NCBI RefSeq assembly: GCF_003363265.1
Contig: NZ_QRBF01000011.1
Location: 1 to 62,527, forward strand
Source: Dyella psychrodurans
GTDB taxonomy: Bacteria > Pseudomonadota > Gammaproteobacteria > Xanthomonadales > Rhodanobacteraceae
DNA length: 62,527 nucleotides
Direction: 5' to 3'
Part shown: piece by piece, positions 10,221 to 18,944 of the stretch
How positions within the stretch are numbered: position 1 is the first letter of the stretch
Layout of the letters: each line of letters begins with the position of its first letter
Program-made: the position numbers and the translations under genes
The notes under the pieces: generated by a model
What the model was told of the DNA's origin: nothing
The model's input: only the letters and a program-made list of their open reading frames with translations
Database searches by the model: none

Positions 10221-10261
10221 AGGCCTGGTGCGATTCGCGGTCGCACCAGGCCTTTTTTTAT
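10221..10261 (+). terminator. Rho-independent terminator after the GH92 gene
   Basis: A perfect 13-bp stem (10221-10233 with 10241-10253, AGGCCTGGTGCGA) encloses a 7-base loop and is followed by seven T residues. It lies about 30 bases after the GH92 stop codon. Confidence 0.9.
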
Positions 10262-10287
10262 TGAGGCACTTTGATCGCAGTGGGTGA

Positions 10288-10394
10288 CTCCCTCCCCTGC
10301 TTGCAGGGGAGGGTTGGGGTGGGGTCAAACAATCTTGCGTCAAGGCAAGTATGAGCACCCCCTCCCAACCTCCCCCTGCAAGCAGGGGGAGGAG
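10288..10394. repeat. Double-palindromic intergenic element, copy 1
   Basis: This is one of eight copies of a roughly 107-bp element. Each end is a short palindrome of the type CTCCCCTGC..GCAGGGGAG. The two ends extend into arms (GGTTGGGGTGGGGTC and its complement) that pair with one another around a central CTTGC..GCAAG hairpin. The whole element can fold into a cloverleaf. It is probably REP/BIME- or MITE-like. Confidence 0.85.
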
Positions 10395-10512
10395 TAATGC
10401 GTAAAGCATTTGGACGTCCAATTTGTCGACGAAGGCCAGTTACTTGGTAATTCGGGCCATACACGCGATACGCACTAAAGACGCGCGAACTTCGCGGAAG
10501 CGTTGATGCACT

Positions 10513-10652
10513 AAGTGTCGCATCGCTGTGGGGCGATGCACTGGTGACATCAACCCAGCGTGTCACCAGGGACCGTGCTGTATCCCTCCTAGGCAGTACA
10601 TGGTCCTTAAAGCTCCGATAGCCTGTCCCCGGCTATCGGAGCTTTATTTTTA
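10513..10652 (+). ncRNA. Candidate small RNA with C-rich loops (sX13-like)
   Basis: Four successive hairpins lie between the GH92 and receptor genes where no protein is encoded. The stems are 10520-10526/10533-10539, 10541-10549/10561-10569 (9 bp perfect), 10570-10577/10599-10606 (one G-U pair), and a 15-bp stem 10609-10623/10631-10645 followed by ATTTTTAT, a strong terminator. The loops expose ACCC, CCCTCCT (an anti-Shine-Dalgarno-like sequence) and CCCC. Xanthomonas sX13 is a short RNA of several stem-loops with C-rich loops that pairs with G-rich ribosome-binding regions, and this layout is similar. The 5' end and promoter are not clear, so the left boundary is approximate. Confidence 0.5.
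10609..10652 (+). terminator. Strong intrinsic terminator not attached to a coding gene
   Basis: A 15-bp perfect stem (AAAGCTCCGATAGCC and its complement) around the loop TGTCCCC is followed by ATTTTTAT. No reading frame ends just upstream, so it most likely ends the small RNA candidate. Confidence 0.85.
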
Positions 10653-10904
10653 TCCGTCGCGGCATACACGTGTTGCATCGCTCTTCAATGCATCGAAGGG
10701 AGACATGCGCACATGGCATTCGTGCACACACGAGTTGTCATGCAAGGCCATGATTTTGTGATCTCGGGCCAAACAGCTCGCACGAAGCGCTACGTCTCAT
10801 TGCACGCGCTAATGTGAAAAAAACATTCGCGTGTTTACACCAACGACTTTCCGCTGGGCTCGCCCGGCGCGGTCTTCTATCGGCACATTGTGGGGAGAGT
10901 ACGT

Positions 10905-13900
10905 ATGCAGCGTCGCGCTGATCATAAAAATCTTCGATATAAACGCATGGCCCTGGCCATCACGCTCGCTTGCGGCGTGGGCAGCGGCGCCTTGTTCGCG
11001 CAGAGCACCGCCGGTTCGATCTACGGCACCGCCGATCCAGGCGCGCAGGTGTCCGCCACCAACGAGGGCAACGGTTCGGTGCGCACGATGACGGCGGGCC
11101 AGGACGGCCGCTACCAGTTCAACTCGCTGTTGCCCGGCAAGTATCAGGTCAATCTCAGCGAGAACGGCAAAACCACCAGCCAGGAAGTGACGGTGCTGGC
11201 CGGCCAGGGCACCAACGTCAATCTGGCGACCGCCGTTGCGTCGGCGAAAAACCTCAACACGATCACCGTTTCGGCCAACAGCTTGCCGTCGATCGATGTG
11301 TCGTCGGTGCAAACCAGTACCGTGATCACGGCGGACCAGATGAAGTCGCTGCCGATCGCCAAGAACGTATCGGCCGTCGCCCTGCTCACACCGGGTGCGG
11401 TCAAGGGCGACTCTGCCTTCGGCAATCTCGTGTCCTTCGGCGGTTCGTCGGTGGCCGAGAACGCTTATTACGTGAACGGTTTCAACGTCACCAACCAGTT
11501 CGATTCGCTGAGCTTCTCGCAGGTGCCGTTCGAGGCGATCGATCAGGAGTCGGTGCAAGACGGCGGCTATGGCGCCGAATACGGCAACGCGACCGGCGGC
11601 GTGGTCTCGGTGACCACCAAGCGCGGTACGAACGAGTGGAAAGGCGGCGTGGATGTCACCTGGAATCCCGCCGAGACGATGGCCAGCGAGCCGAACGTCT
11701 ACTTGAACAACGACAACATGTCTTATTCCTCGCGCGGCAACAAGAACGCCACCATCGGCAACAACGGCACCTGGAATCCCGTCGACTTCAGCTCGCGCTG
11801 GAATGCCTGGCTGGGCGGCCCGCTGATCAAGGACAAGCTCTTCATGTTCGCCCTGGTCAGCCAGACCAAGACCGATGCCGATTACTACAACCCGATCACG
11901 CAAGCCGGCAGCGGCGGCTATCAGCAGCAGACCGAGAAAGATCCGTATTGGCTGTTGAAGATGGATTGGAACATCAACGACAGCAACATTCTCGAATACA
12001 CCGGCTTCAACGACACGCGCCACTACAGCACCGATGTCTATTACTCGGGCTTCACCGCCGACAACACGCCGTATCACTACGACTACCAGGGCGTGGTGAA
12101 GACCAAGTACGGCGGCCAGAACAACATCCTGAAGTACACCAGCTACATCACCGACGACTTCACGCTCACCGCCCAGTACGGCGAGAACCGGAACAAGCGC
12201 TACAACACCGCCACCGCCGCGGACGGCACGGTGGAGAATTACGACGGCTCGATCAGCAGCGAAGCCTCCGGCTGCCCGGTGATCGTCGACGATCGCAACC
12301 CGGTGCTGGCCGGCACGACCTCGCCCTATACGCACTGCAACTTTGTGCCGGGGAGCCTGCTCACGGCCTACAACAGCGAGGACACCCGCAAATCGCTGCG
12401 CCTCGATCTGGAATGGAAACTCGGCGACCACGACATCACCGGCGGCTGGACGCGCGACGTCACCACTTCGTCGTACGGTCAGGCGTACGAAGGCGGCGCC
12501 TTGTGGGAATACTTGCCCGACAGCTCGACGTCGAACGGCAACGCCGACGAAAACTATGTCGAAAAGATCGTGTACAACACGGGCGCCAAGGTGAGCGTCA
12601 CCCAGCGCGCCGCTTATGTGCAGGATAGCTGGCACATCACCGACGACTTCCTGGCGCGCATCGGCCTGCGCAACGATCAGTTCAACAACAAGAACGCGCT
12701 GGGCCAGACATTCGTGCATCAGGATCACAACTTGCAGCCGCGCATGGGCTTCGCATGGGACGTGCACGGCGATTCCTCGCTGAAGATCTACGGCAGCGCC
12801 GGCGATTATTCGCTGCCGATCGATGCGGGCGTGGCCATTCGCGGTGCGGCCGCCTCGATCTACAGCTACCAGGCGTACAGCTATACGAGCGTGAACCCGA
12901 GCACCGGCGCGCCGGAAGGTCTGACCGCGCTTTCGCCGCTCGAATACGCGAACGCCGAAAGCGGCGTGGCGCCGGCGGCTTCGTCGTACGCACCGTCGGG
13001 CCTGAAGCCGTTCAAGCAGCGCGAGTTCATCCTGGGTGCCCAGCAGCAGTGGAACGACTGGACCCTGGGCGTGAAGGGCATCGTGCGCCATGTGCTTACC
13101 GGCCTGGATGACGAATGCGATTTCCGTCCCATCGCCAAGTACGCCGATGCCGTTTACGGCTTCGATTACTCGACCACCTCGCTCAGCCCCGCGCTGAACA
13201 ACGGCGACGCGGTCGCATCGACGCTCAACGGTTGCTTCATCAACAATCCGGGCAGCGGTGCCACGCTCTATCTGCCGCTCGATCCGAACAACCCGAGCAA
13301 GCTGTACAAGGTGGTGCTGAGCGGCAAGGACATCGGCGAGCCCGACTACAAGCGCAACTACTACGCTTTGGAACTGACGGCCGAGCGCAACTTCGACAAC
13401 AAGTTCTATCTGAATATCTCGTACACGCTCGCACGCTCCTACGGCAATACCGAAGGTCTGGTGGATTCCAACATCGGCCAGGCCGATACCGGCACCAGCG
13501 AACTGTTCGACTATCCGGAGCTGATGATCGGCAACAACGGCAACCAGACCAACGACCATCGCCACACCCTGAAGGCTTACGGTGCGTGGCGCATCACCGA
13601 CGAATGGCAGCTTGGCGCCAACCTGATCGGACAGACCGGGCGTCCGGAAAACTGCTACGGCGACGCGCCGATCGATTCGACCATCAACGGCTATGGTTCG
13701 ACCGGCGGTTCGCCGTACCTGTATTGCTATATCAACGGCGTGGGGACCTACGTGGCGCGCGGTTCGGCCGGCACCACGCCGACGCTGTGGCAGCTCGATC
13801 TGAGCGGTTCTTATCACCCGCACTGGTTCAAGGGCCTGACCCTGCGCGCCACCGTGTTCAATGTGTTCAACAAACACACCGTGCTGTCGGTCAACGAAGC

Positions 13901-14009
13901 GCAGAACGCCAACGACGGCGCCTCGCTTTACACCAACACGACCTATCTCACCGCCACGGGTTATCAGACGCCGCGCTACCTGCAGTTGAACGCCGAGTAC
14001 GACTTCTGA
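10905..14009 (+). CDS. Oar-type TonB-dependent receptor with N-terminal CarboxypepD-like domain
   Basis: I chose the ATG at 10905 because GGGGAGAG lies just upstream. A GTG at 10890 is less likely. The 1,034-residue product has a signal peptide (MALAITLACGVGSGALFAQ). A carboxypeptidase-regulatory-like beta-sandwich follows (about residues 30-100, TAGSIYGTADPGAQV..., NSLLPGKYQV). Then comes a plug domain (SLPSIDVSSVQTSTVITADQ, YYVNGFNVTN, GGVVSVTTKRGTNEW) and a 22-strand-type barrel ending in a terminal aromatic, LNAEYDF. Such receptors import large ligands, often glycans or peptides, with TonB/ExbBD. The substrate is unknown. The preceding GH92 mannosidase hints at mannose-containing glycans. 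Confidence 0.9.
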   Translation: MQRRADHKNLRYKRMALAITLACGVGSGALFAQSTAGSIYGTADPGAQVSATNEGNGSVRTMTAGQDGRYQFNSLLPGKYQVNLSENGKTTSQEVTVLAGQGTNVNLATAVASAKNLNTITVSANSLPSIDVSSVQTSTVITADQMKSLPIAKNVSAVALLTPGAVKGDSAFGNLVSFGGSSVAENAYYVNGFNVTNQFDSLSFSQVPFEAIDQESVQDGGYGAEYGNATGGVVSVTTKRGTNEWKGGVDVTWNPAETMASEPNVYLNNDNMSYSSRGNKNATIGNNGTWNPVDFSSRWNAWLGGPLIKDKLFMFALVSQTKTDADYYNPITQAGSGGYQQQTEKDPYWLLKMDWNINDSNILEYTGFNDTRHYSTDVYYSGFTADNTPYHYDYQGVVKTKYGGQNNILKYTSYITDDFTLTAQYGENRNKRYNTATAADGTVENYDGSISSEASGCPVIVDDRNPVLAGTTSPYTHCNFVPGSLLTAYNSEDTRKSLRLDLEWKLGDHDITGGWTRDVTTSSYGQAYEGGALWEYLPDSSTSNGNADENYVEKIVYNTGAKVSVTQRAAYVQDSWHITDDFLARIGLRNDQFNNKNALGQTFVHQDHNLQPRMGFAWDVHGDSSLKIYGSAGDYSLPIDAGVAIRGAAASIYSYQAYSYTSVNPSTGAPEGLTALSPLEYANAESGVAPAASSYAPSGLKPFKQREFILGAQQQWNDWTLGVKGIVRHVLTGLDDECDFRPIAKYADAVYGFDYSTTSLSPALNNGDAVASTLNGCFINNPGSGATLYLPLDPNNPSKLYKVVLSGKDIGEPDYKRNYYALELTAERNFDNKFYLNISYTLARSYGNTEGLVDSNIGQADTGTSELFDYPELMIGNNGNQTNDHRHTLKAYGAWRITDEWQLGANLIGQTGRPENCYGDAPIDSTINGYGSTGGSPYLYCYINGVGTYVARGSAGTTPTLWQLDLSGSYHPHWFKGLTLRATVFNVFNKHTVLSVNEAQNANDGASLYTNTTYLTATGYQTPRYLQLNAEYDF

Positions 14010-14086
14010 GCCCGAACGTGCGCGGGAAGGACATGCTCGCCAGAAGAAATCGGGACAGTCGAGGGATTGGAAATCCCCCTACGGCA

Positions 14087-14117
14087 AAGGCCACCGGAAA
14101 CGGTGGCCTTCTTTTTT
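14087..14117 (+). terminator. Rho-independent terminator after the Oar-type receptor
   Basis: A 10-bp perfect stem (AAGGCCACCG with CGGTGGCCTT) around a GAAA tetraloop is followed by CTTTTTTG. It lies about 80 bases downstream of the receptor stop. Confidence 0.9.
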
Positions 14118-14167
14118 GCGATGATTGTGCGCCGAGGCCGTGCTGTCGAAGCAGCAGGTGTTGTCGA

Positions 14168-15190
14168 TCAGCTACCGGTGGAGAGCAGCCGCGCGCGGTA
14201 CTTGGTGGGCGACTCGCCCGTCCAGCGGCGAAACGCGCGAGTCAGATTCGCCGGGTCCGCGTAGCCTCGGCGCGCCGCGATTTCCTCCATGCGCAACACG
14301 GGATTGAGCACATCGCGCAACACGGCATCCTTGCGCGCTTCATCGACCAGTCCGCGAAAATTCAAACCGAGCCGCTGCAGCTTTCGCTTCAGCGTGCGGC
14401 TGGACATGCAAAGCGTCCGCGCGGCATCTTCAATGCCGGGATAGCCCTGGCCCTCGTAGCACTCAAGGAGATCGGCCACGCGCACGACCAGATCGTCCGA
14501 ACGACGCAGTCGCGCGCGTTCGCGTTCGCACTGCAGCTTGATATGGCGGTACGTCGAGGCGTTGGCATGCACCAGCGGTATGTCCAGATCCTTGGCCGCG
14601 AACCGGATCTGGCACAGCCCCGTGCCGAATCGCGCGGAGGCTACGCGTTTGCGATAGCGAAAGAAGTGCAGGGGTTCGTTGTTGCGGTACCAGATTTCCA
14701 TATCGGGCAACACGCGCTGGGTGAGTTGTTCGCACAAGCGCGTCGTCATCGTGAGCAAACGGTCGACCGCGCACGAGCGCATCGGCGCCTTGGGAGCAAG
14801 GTCGTAAACGTGGAGTTCGACAAATTCGCCACGCTGAAGCAGCCGCAGGTTGAAGGTCGTCGTGCGCAGATCGAGAAACTCGGACCATAGTTCCAGCGCA
14901 TCGCGCAGCGTCGCACAACTCATCAGGCCGAATCCCAGCAGGCCGTGCCAGGTCAGCGTGCTGTGCAGCCCGACCTGATAACCGATGCCGGGATCGTTGG
15001 TCAGTCTTACCGCGTTGGTGAGCAAGGTGGCGTCCTGGTGGGTCGTCAGCCGTCCGCCGTCTTCCAGCTGCGATGGGCGGATGCCCGTGCCCATCAGCGC
15101 GCGATCCCGCGCGATACCCTGTTGCTCGAGGATGTTGAGCAACGCGATGGCGTATTCGACGTGGACGTCGTCTTTGAACAGCTTCTGCAT
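14168..15190 (-). CDS. AraC-family regulator with arabinose-binding-like N-terminal domain
   Basis: The product has 340 residues. The first 200 (ALLNILEQQGIARDRALMGT, GIGYQVGLHSTLTWHGLLGF) match the arabinose-binding-like domain found in OruR/ArgR-type AraC regulators. The C-terminal 90 residues hold two helix-turn-helix motifs: GIEDAARTLCMSSRTLKRKL and MEEIAARRGYADPANLTRAF, with the family signature FRRWTGESPTKYR. It should be a cytoplasmic transcription regulator. It is transcribed towards the receptor terminator, and its target is not evident. No obvious enzyme gene sits beside it, so the ligand cannot be guessed. Confidence 0.9.
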   Translation of the reverse strand: MQKLFKDDVHVEYAIALLNILEQQGIARDRALMGTGIRPSQLEDGGRLTTHQDATLLTNAVRLTNDPGIGYQVGLHSTLTWHGLLGFGLMSCATLRDALELWSEFLDLRTTTFNLRLLQRGEFVELHVYDLAPKAPMRSCAVDRLLTMTTRLCEQLTQRVLPDMEIWYRNNEPLHFFRYRKRVASARFGTGLCQIRFAAKDLDIPLVHANASTYRHIKLQCERERARLRRSDDLVVRVADLLECYEGQGYPGIEDAARTLCMSSRTLKRKLQRLGLNFRGLVDEARKDAVLRDVLNPVLRMEEIAARRGYADPANLTRAFRRWTGESPTKYRARLLSTGS

Positions 15191-15398
15191 AACTTGTCAT
15201 CTCCCACGGAGGAGCACGTCGAATGCCGTGCGCGTTGATGTGGTGGGTGTTAATGCGTCAGTACCGCATCCATGGGGACGACTGGCGCGATACGCATGGG
15301 AACGGCATGTCCTTCAACTCCGATCCTTCGGAGAAGCGCTGTTTCCCATGGCTTTGTTCGCGGTTCCTGCGTTGAAAAGTCTTCGGCGCCGGTGGCAT

Positions 15399-15806
15399 TC
15401 ACCGTCGCGCTCGCGAATAGAGCGCATGGGGCGATGGCGTGGGCCGGACCCACACATTCCAGATATCGAGTTGCCGCACCAGCCACCGGGCATCGCCGGC
15501 GAGGACGATCTGATCGGGCGTGCGCAAGCCCGACTGCGCGATCGGCGTGTTGAAGTACCAGTCGATCACGCTTTCCAGGTTGCAGCCCTGCGATTGAGCG
15601 GCATCGAGCACGGCAATGAGTTCGTCGACGAAGGTCCGCCAGGCCACGTTTGAACCGCGCTGCGTCCATCGCTTCAGCAGCGTGCCCTCGGTCATGCCGA
15701 GCCACGCGGCGAGTTTCAACGAGGAAATGTCACCCGTATCGGGATCGGATACATCGGCCAGGAAGTGCAGAAACTCGATGGCCGCCTTGCTTTTGCTCGA
15801 AACCAT
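15399..15806 (-). CDS. Small protein resembling Xre/MbcA/ParS-type antitoxins
   Basis: The gene encodes 135 residues without signal peptide. The first half looks like a helix-turn-helix (SSLKLAAWLGMTEGTLLKRW). The second half (NTPIAQSGLRTPDQIVLAGD followed by ARWLVRQLDIW) recalls the DUF2384 toxin-binding domain, in which a conserved G and a W/L-rich helix close the protein. In that family the partner is usually an RES-domain toxin encoded next door, but none is present: the neighbours are an AraC regulator and BaeS. It may be an orphan antitoxin or a stand-alone regulator. The resemblance is by eye and moderate. Confidence 0.6.
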   Translation of the reverse strand: MVSSKSKAAIEFLHFLADVSDPDTGDISSLKLAAWLGMTEGTLLKRWTQRGSNVAWRTFVDELIAVLDAAQSQGCNLESVIDWYFNTPIAQSGLRTPDQIVLAGDARWLVRQLDIWNVWVRPTPSPHALYSRARR

Positions 15807-15965
15807 GGACGCCTACCCGGCCGCGCACAGGATGCGGCGTGGAGTCACCATGGAGCAGAACTGTGCAGGAAATTGGGAGATTTCGTGGAATCGCACGCTT
15901 TCGCTTGAAACCTTCCGGACAATCGGGCGCTAATGGCACCTGGGTACCCCACATACTCGCCCCTC

Positions 15966-17531
15966 ATGCGTCTGGGCCTGACCGCCAAACTGTTCGTCGC
16001 CATGCTTGCCGTCGCGGTTTTCGCCGTGCTGGCGATGGGCGTTGCCGCAAGGTTGAGTTTCGATCGCGGTTTTCTCGGTTATCTGTCCGAGCAGGAAACC
16101 GCGCGCATGGACAGTGTTGCCGCGTCCTTGACCGCGGCTTACCGCGCGCACGGCAGCTGGCAGTTTCTGCGCGAAACTCCGGGACCGTGGTTCGAAGTGA
16201 TGCGCCCCTACGGTCCGCCTTTTGGACCCGGGCTTCACGACGACCACGCGTTGCCTTTCGATCATCCGCCCGGACCTCCACCCGGCGATGCAAACGAGCC
16301 TCCTCCGGATTTTCCCAACCAGCCGCCTCCGGATCTGGATAAAGGCCCGCCGTCTGGAAATTCCGGCCAGCAGTTCCCACCCGGTCCGCTTCCGCCGGGT
16401 GCTCAGCCCGGTTCGCCGTATTCCGCGTCCGACCTGACGGGTGCGGGCCTTCGCTTCACCCTGCTCGATGCGCAAGGCCATTACCTGTTCGGCAATCCAC
16501 GGGTGGCGAGCGGACCGCATTCGCTGAAGCACGACATCGTGGTCGATGGGCGGACCGTAGGCATCCTGACGATGCTGTCGTTCCGGCAAGTGACCGAAGC
16601 GGGCGATCTGCGTTTTCAGGAAGGGCAATACCGCGCTACCTGGATGGTGGGCATGGAGGCCTTGTTGATCGCCGGCTTGCTCGCGGTCTGGCTTGCGCGC
16701 ACGCTGTTGAATCCCGTTCATCGCATTGCCAAGGCCACGCATTCGCTGGCGAAAGGCGACTACGCCGCGCGCGTGGCCACGCACTCGCACGATGAGCTCG
16801 GCCAGCTTGCGCGCGATTTCAATCAGCTGGCCGTGACGCTGGAACGAAACGAAACCATGCGCCGCGAATTCGTGGCCGACGTATCGCACGAGTTGCGCAC
16901 GCCGCTGGCGATCATTCGCGGCGAACTGGAAGCGCTGGAAGACGGCGTGCGCCAGCTCGATGCCGCCGCCATCCAATCGCTGCAGGCCGAAGTCGGCACG
17001 CTCAGCAAACTGATCGACGATCTCTATCAATTGTCGCTGGCCGACCTCGGCACCATGACCTACCGCAAGGTCGACGTCGACGTGGGCAAACTGCTGGAAG
17101 CCACCGTCGAGACGTTCCAGGAACGTCTGCGCAAAGCCGACCTTGCGCTCGAGCTGCGTTTGCCCGCATCGCCGGTGACGATACTTGCCGACGAAAATCG
17201 CCTGCATCAGGTGTTCAACAACCTGATCGAAAACAGCGTGCGTTACACCGATGCGGGAGGCCAGCTTCGCATCCGTTGCACCGCCGCGGACGATGGCGTC
17301 ACCGTGGAGCTGATGGATTCCGCGCCCGGCGTCGACGAAAAGAGCCTGCCGCGCCTGTTCGATCGCTTCTATCGCGTGGAGGCCTCCCGCAATCGCGCCA
17401 GCGGCGGCGCCGGACTCGGTTTGGCCATCTGCCGCGCGATAGTCGACGCGCATGGCGGCAGCATTCGCGCCCAGGCTTCGCCACTCGGCGGCTTGTGGCT
17501 GACGATTCATCTGCCTGCAGGGAATGCATGA
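15966..17531 (+). CDS. baeS: BaeS-like sensor histidine kinase with proline-rich periplasmic insert
   Basis: The inner-membrane kinase (521 residues from the ATG at 15966; an upstream ATG at 15933 is possible and no good ribosome site decides) has an N-terminal TM ([20 protein letters not shown]). A periplasmic sensor and a second TM ([17 protein letters not shown]) follow, then HAMP. The H-box [20 protein letters not shown] is nearly identical to BaeS, and the N, G1 and G2 boxes are present ([26 protein letters not shown]). The periplasmic part contains about 75 residues packed with proline ([21 protein letters not shown]). It overlaps the response-regulator gene by 8 bases, so the two form an operon for an envelope-stress or efflux response. 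Confidence 0.9.
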   Translation: MRLGLTAKLFVAMLAVAVFAVLAMGVAARLSFDRGFLGYLSEQETARMDSVAASLTAAYRAHGSWQFLRETPGPWFEVMRPYGPPFGPGLHDDHALPFDHPPGPPPGDANEPPPDFPNQPPPDLDKGPPSGNSGQQFPPGPLPPGAQPGSPYSASDLTGAGLRFTLLDAQGHYLFGNPRVASGPHSLKHDIVVDGRTVGILTMLSFRQVTEAGDLRFQEGQYRATWMVGMEALLIAGLLAVWLARTLLNPVHRIAKATHSLAKGDYAARVATHSHDELGQLARDFNQLAVTLERNETMRREFVADVSHELRTPLAIIRGELEALEDGVRQLDAAAIQSLQAEVGTLSKLIDDLYQLSLADLGTMTYRKVDVDVGKLLEATVETFQERLRKADLALELRLPASPVTILADENRLHQVFNNLIENSVRYTDAGGQLRIRCTAADDGVTVELMDSAPGVDEKSLPRLFDRFYRVEASRNRASGGAGLGLAICRAIVDAHGGSIRAQASPLGGLWLTIHLPAGNA

Positions 17532-18222
17532 CATGAACACGATGCCCGATGCCGTGGCGCGCATCCTGCTGGTGGAGGACGAACCCAAGCTCGCATCGCT
17601 GGTGGGCGACTATCTTCAGGCAGCCGGCTATGCCTGGCATTGGGTCGCGGACGGCCGCGAAGCCGTGCCGGTCGCCATGGCCGAACGACCCGACCTGATC
17701 CTGCTGGATCTGATGTTGCCGGGTCGCGACGGCCTGGATATCTGCCGCGAGCTGCGCAGCCTCAGCGATGTGCCGATCATCATGCTGACCGCGCGCGTGG
17801 ACGAAATCGATCGCTTGCTGGGGCTGGAACTCGGCGCCGACGATTACATCTGCAAACCCTTCAGCCCGCGCGAAGTGGTGGCGCGCGTCAAGGCGATTCT
17901 TCGCCGGTCGCGTGCGAGTGCGGAGCACAATCATGCGTCGCTGCGCATCAACGAGGAAACGCATAGCGCCGTGTTTCATGGCGTGATGCTGGAACTGACG
18001 CCCGTCGAATTCCGTTTGCTGAAAACACTCGCCGCCTCGCCCGGCCGCGTTTTTTCGCGCGATCGTCTGCTCGACAATCTGTATATGGATCACCGCGTGG
18101 TGACCGACCGGACCGTCGACAGTCACATCAAGAATCTTCGGCGTAAACTTGAGCAGGCGGCTCCCGGTCAGGAGCCGATTCGTTCGATCTACGGCGTCGG
18201 CTACAAATTGGAGATCGACTGA
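17524..18222 (+). CDS. baeR: BaeR-like OmpR-family response regulator
   Basis: The 232-residue regulator has a receiver domain ([10 protein letters not shown] with acidic pocket, phospho-acceptor in [11 protein letters not shown], conserved T in MLTAR, K in [16 protein letters not shown]) and a winged-helix output domain ([38 protein letters not shown]). The match to E. coli BaeR is extensive in all these segments. It overlaps the kinase gene and should be its phosphorylation partner. In enterobacteria BaeR activates efflux genes such as mdtABC and spy; its targets here are unknown. The exact start is uncertain between 17524 and ATGs a few codons later. Confidence 0.93.
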   Translation: MHDMNTMPDAVARILLVEDEPKLASLVGDYLQAAGYAWHWVADGREAVPVAMAERPDLILLDLMLPGRDGLDICRELRSLSDVPIIMLTARVDEIDRLLGLELGADDYICKPFSPREVVARVKAILRRSRASAEHNHASLRINEETHSAVFHGVMLELTPVEFRLLKTLAASPGRVFSRDRLLDNLYMDHRVVTDRTVDSHIKNLRRKLEQAAPGQEPIRSIYGVGYKLEID

Positions 18223-18259
18223 GACAGGTCGTCGTCAGTCGATTTCCCGGCGCTCGCGG

Positions 18260-18859
18260 TTACGATCCCGATACGCGCGTAAAGTCCGTCACCCAGTTCG
18301 TCTCCCAGGTTTTCCCGCCGTCGCCTGAAAACGCCTGTTCCCAATGCGCGGTGTCCGGTGTCGGATGCGTCCAGGTGAATCGCACTTTGACCGTTTTGCC
18401 GCGCAGCGTGTCGTCGGAATAGAAGACGCCGACGCCGTTCGCGAATCGGCCTTTCACCGGCGGATCCAGCGGCGCAGAGGGCATGCGGCTGTCGAGCCAC
18501 CATATCGACCAGAGGCCTGTCACGGGATCGTAAGCACGCAACGTCACGCCGCGATAAACGCCACCGGGCACGTTGAGGAGGCTTTCGTCCTCGTTGGCCC
18601 AGCCGTTCATCAGCGGGTGCACGCTGATCGTGCCGTCGAATTCCACCCAGTCGTGGCTGCCCAGCAGACGCTCTTTCAGTTTGCGGTGATGGGCGCGCCA
18701 ATCGCCCATGAAGAAATCGAAGTCGTGCAGGCCGGTCAGGTTGGGTGTGGAAGGTGCGGACTTGGGGTTGTCCTGACTGGCATGCACCGGAAAGATGGGA
18801 CTGGCTACCGCTACGGCGACCGCGGCGACGGCCATCCATGCGTGGTGAAAACGTTTCAT
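18260..18859 (-). CDS. Secreted DUF1579-like protein, paralogue A
   Basis: The 199-residue protein starts at an ATG preceded by AGGAGG. It has a signal peptide (AVAAVAVAVASPIFPVHA). The mature part contains FDFFMGDWRAHHRKL, DWVEFDGT, a Y-D-P-V-T-G-x-W-S-I-W-W strand and WEQAFSGDGGKTWETNW, the layout of DUF1579/lipocalin-like secreted proteins of unknown function. It is about 60% identical by eye to the gene at 22665-23252. It is divergent from the WYL regulator, and the intergenic gap contains a 17-bp motif that recurs upstream of the paralogue. Regulation by that regulator is a reasonable inference. Confidence 0.85.
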   Translation of the reverse strand: MKRFHHAWMAVAAVAVAVASPIFPVHASQDNPKSAPSTPNLTGLHDFDFFMGDWRAHHRKLKERLLGSHDWVEFDGTISVHPLMNGWANEDESLLNVPGGVYRGVTLRAYDPVTGLWSIWWLDSRMPSAPLDPPVKGRFANGVGVFYSDDTLRGKTVKVRFTWTHPTPDTAHWEQAFSGDGGKTWETNWVTDFTRVSGS

Positions 18860-18915
18860 GCGTAGGTCCTCCTGCAGTTGTGCGCGCCATCTTGTCGCGC
18901 TAAATATGTCGCCCG

Positions 18916-18932
18916 ATGTCATGTATTTTTGG
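18916..18932. promoter_or_regulatory. 17-bp motif shared by both DUF1579 paralogues, copy 1
   Basis: ATGTCATGTATTTTTGG lies between the divergent DUF1579-like and WYL-regulator genes, 13 bases before the regulator start. The identical 17-mer occurs upstream of the second paralogue. It contains a TGACAT half-site on the minus strand, echoed nearby by CGACATA. It is a candidate operator for the WYL regulator. Confidence 0.6.
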
Positions 18933-18944
18933 GCGGGGTCGAAA

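Noticed and set aside
7739-10246. Long open frame (835 codons) antisense to the GH92 gene
   Set aside because: It mirrors the codon pattern of the real gene on the opposite strand, has no recognisable domain, and the sense product has clear GH92 motifs.
10809-13877. Long open frame (1,022 codons) antisense to the Oar-type receptor
   Set aside because: This is a GC-rich shadow frame. The opposite strand encodes a complete receptor with signal peptide and plug.
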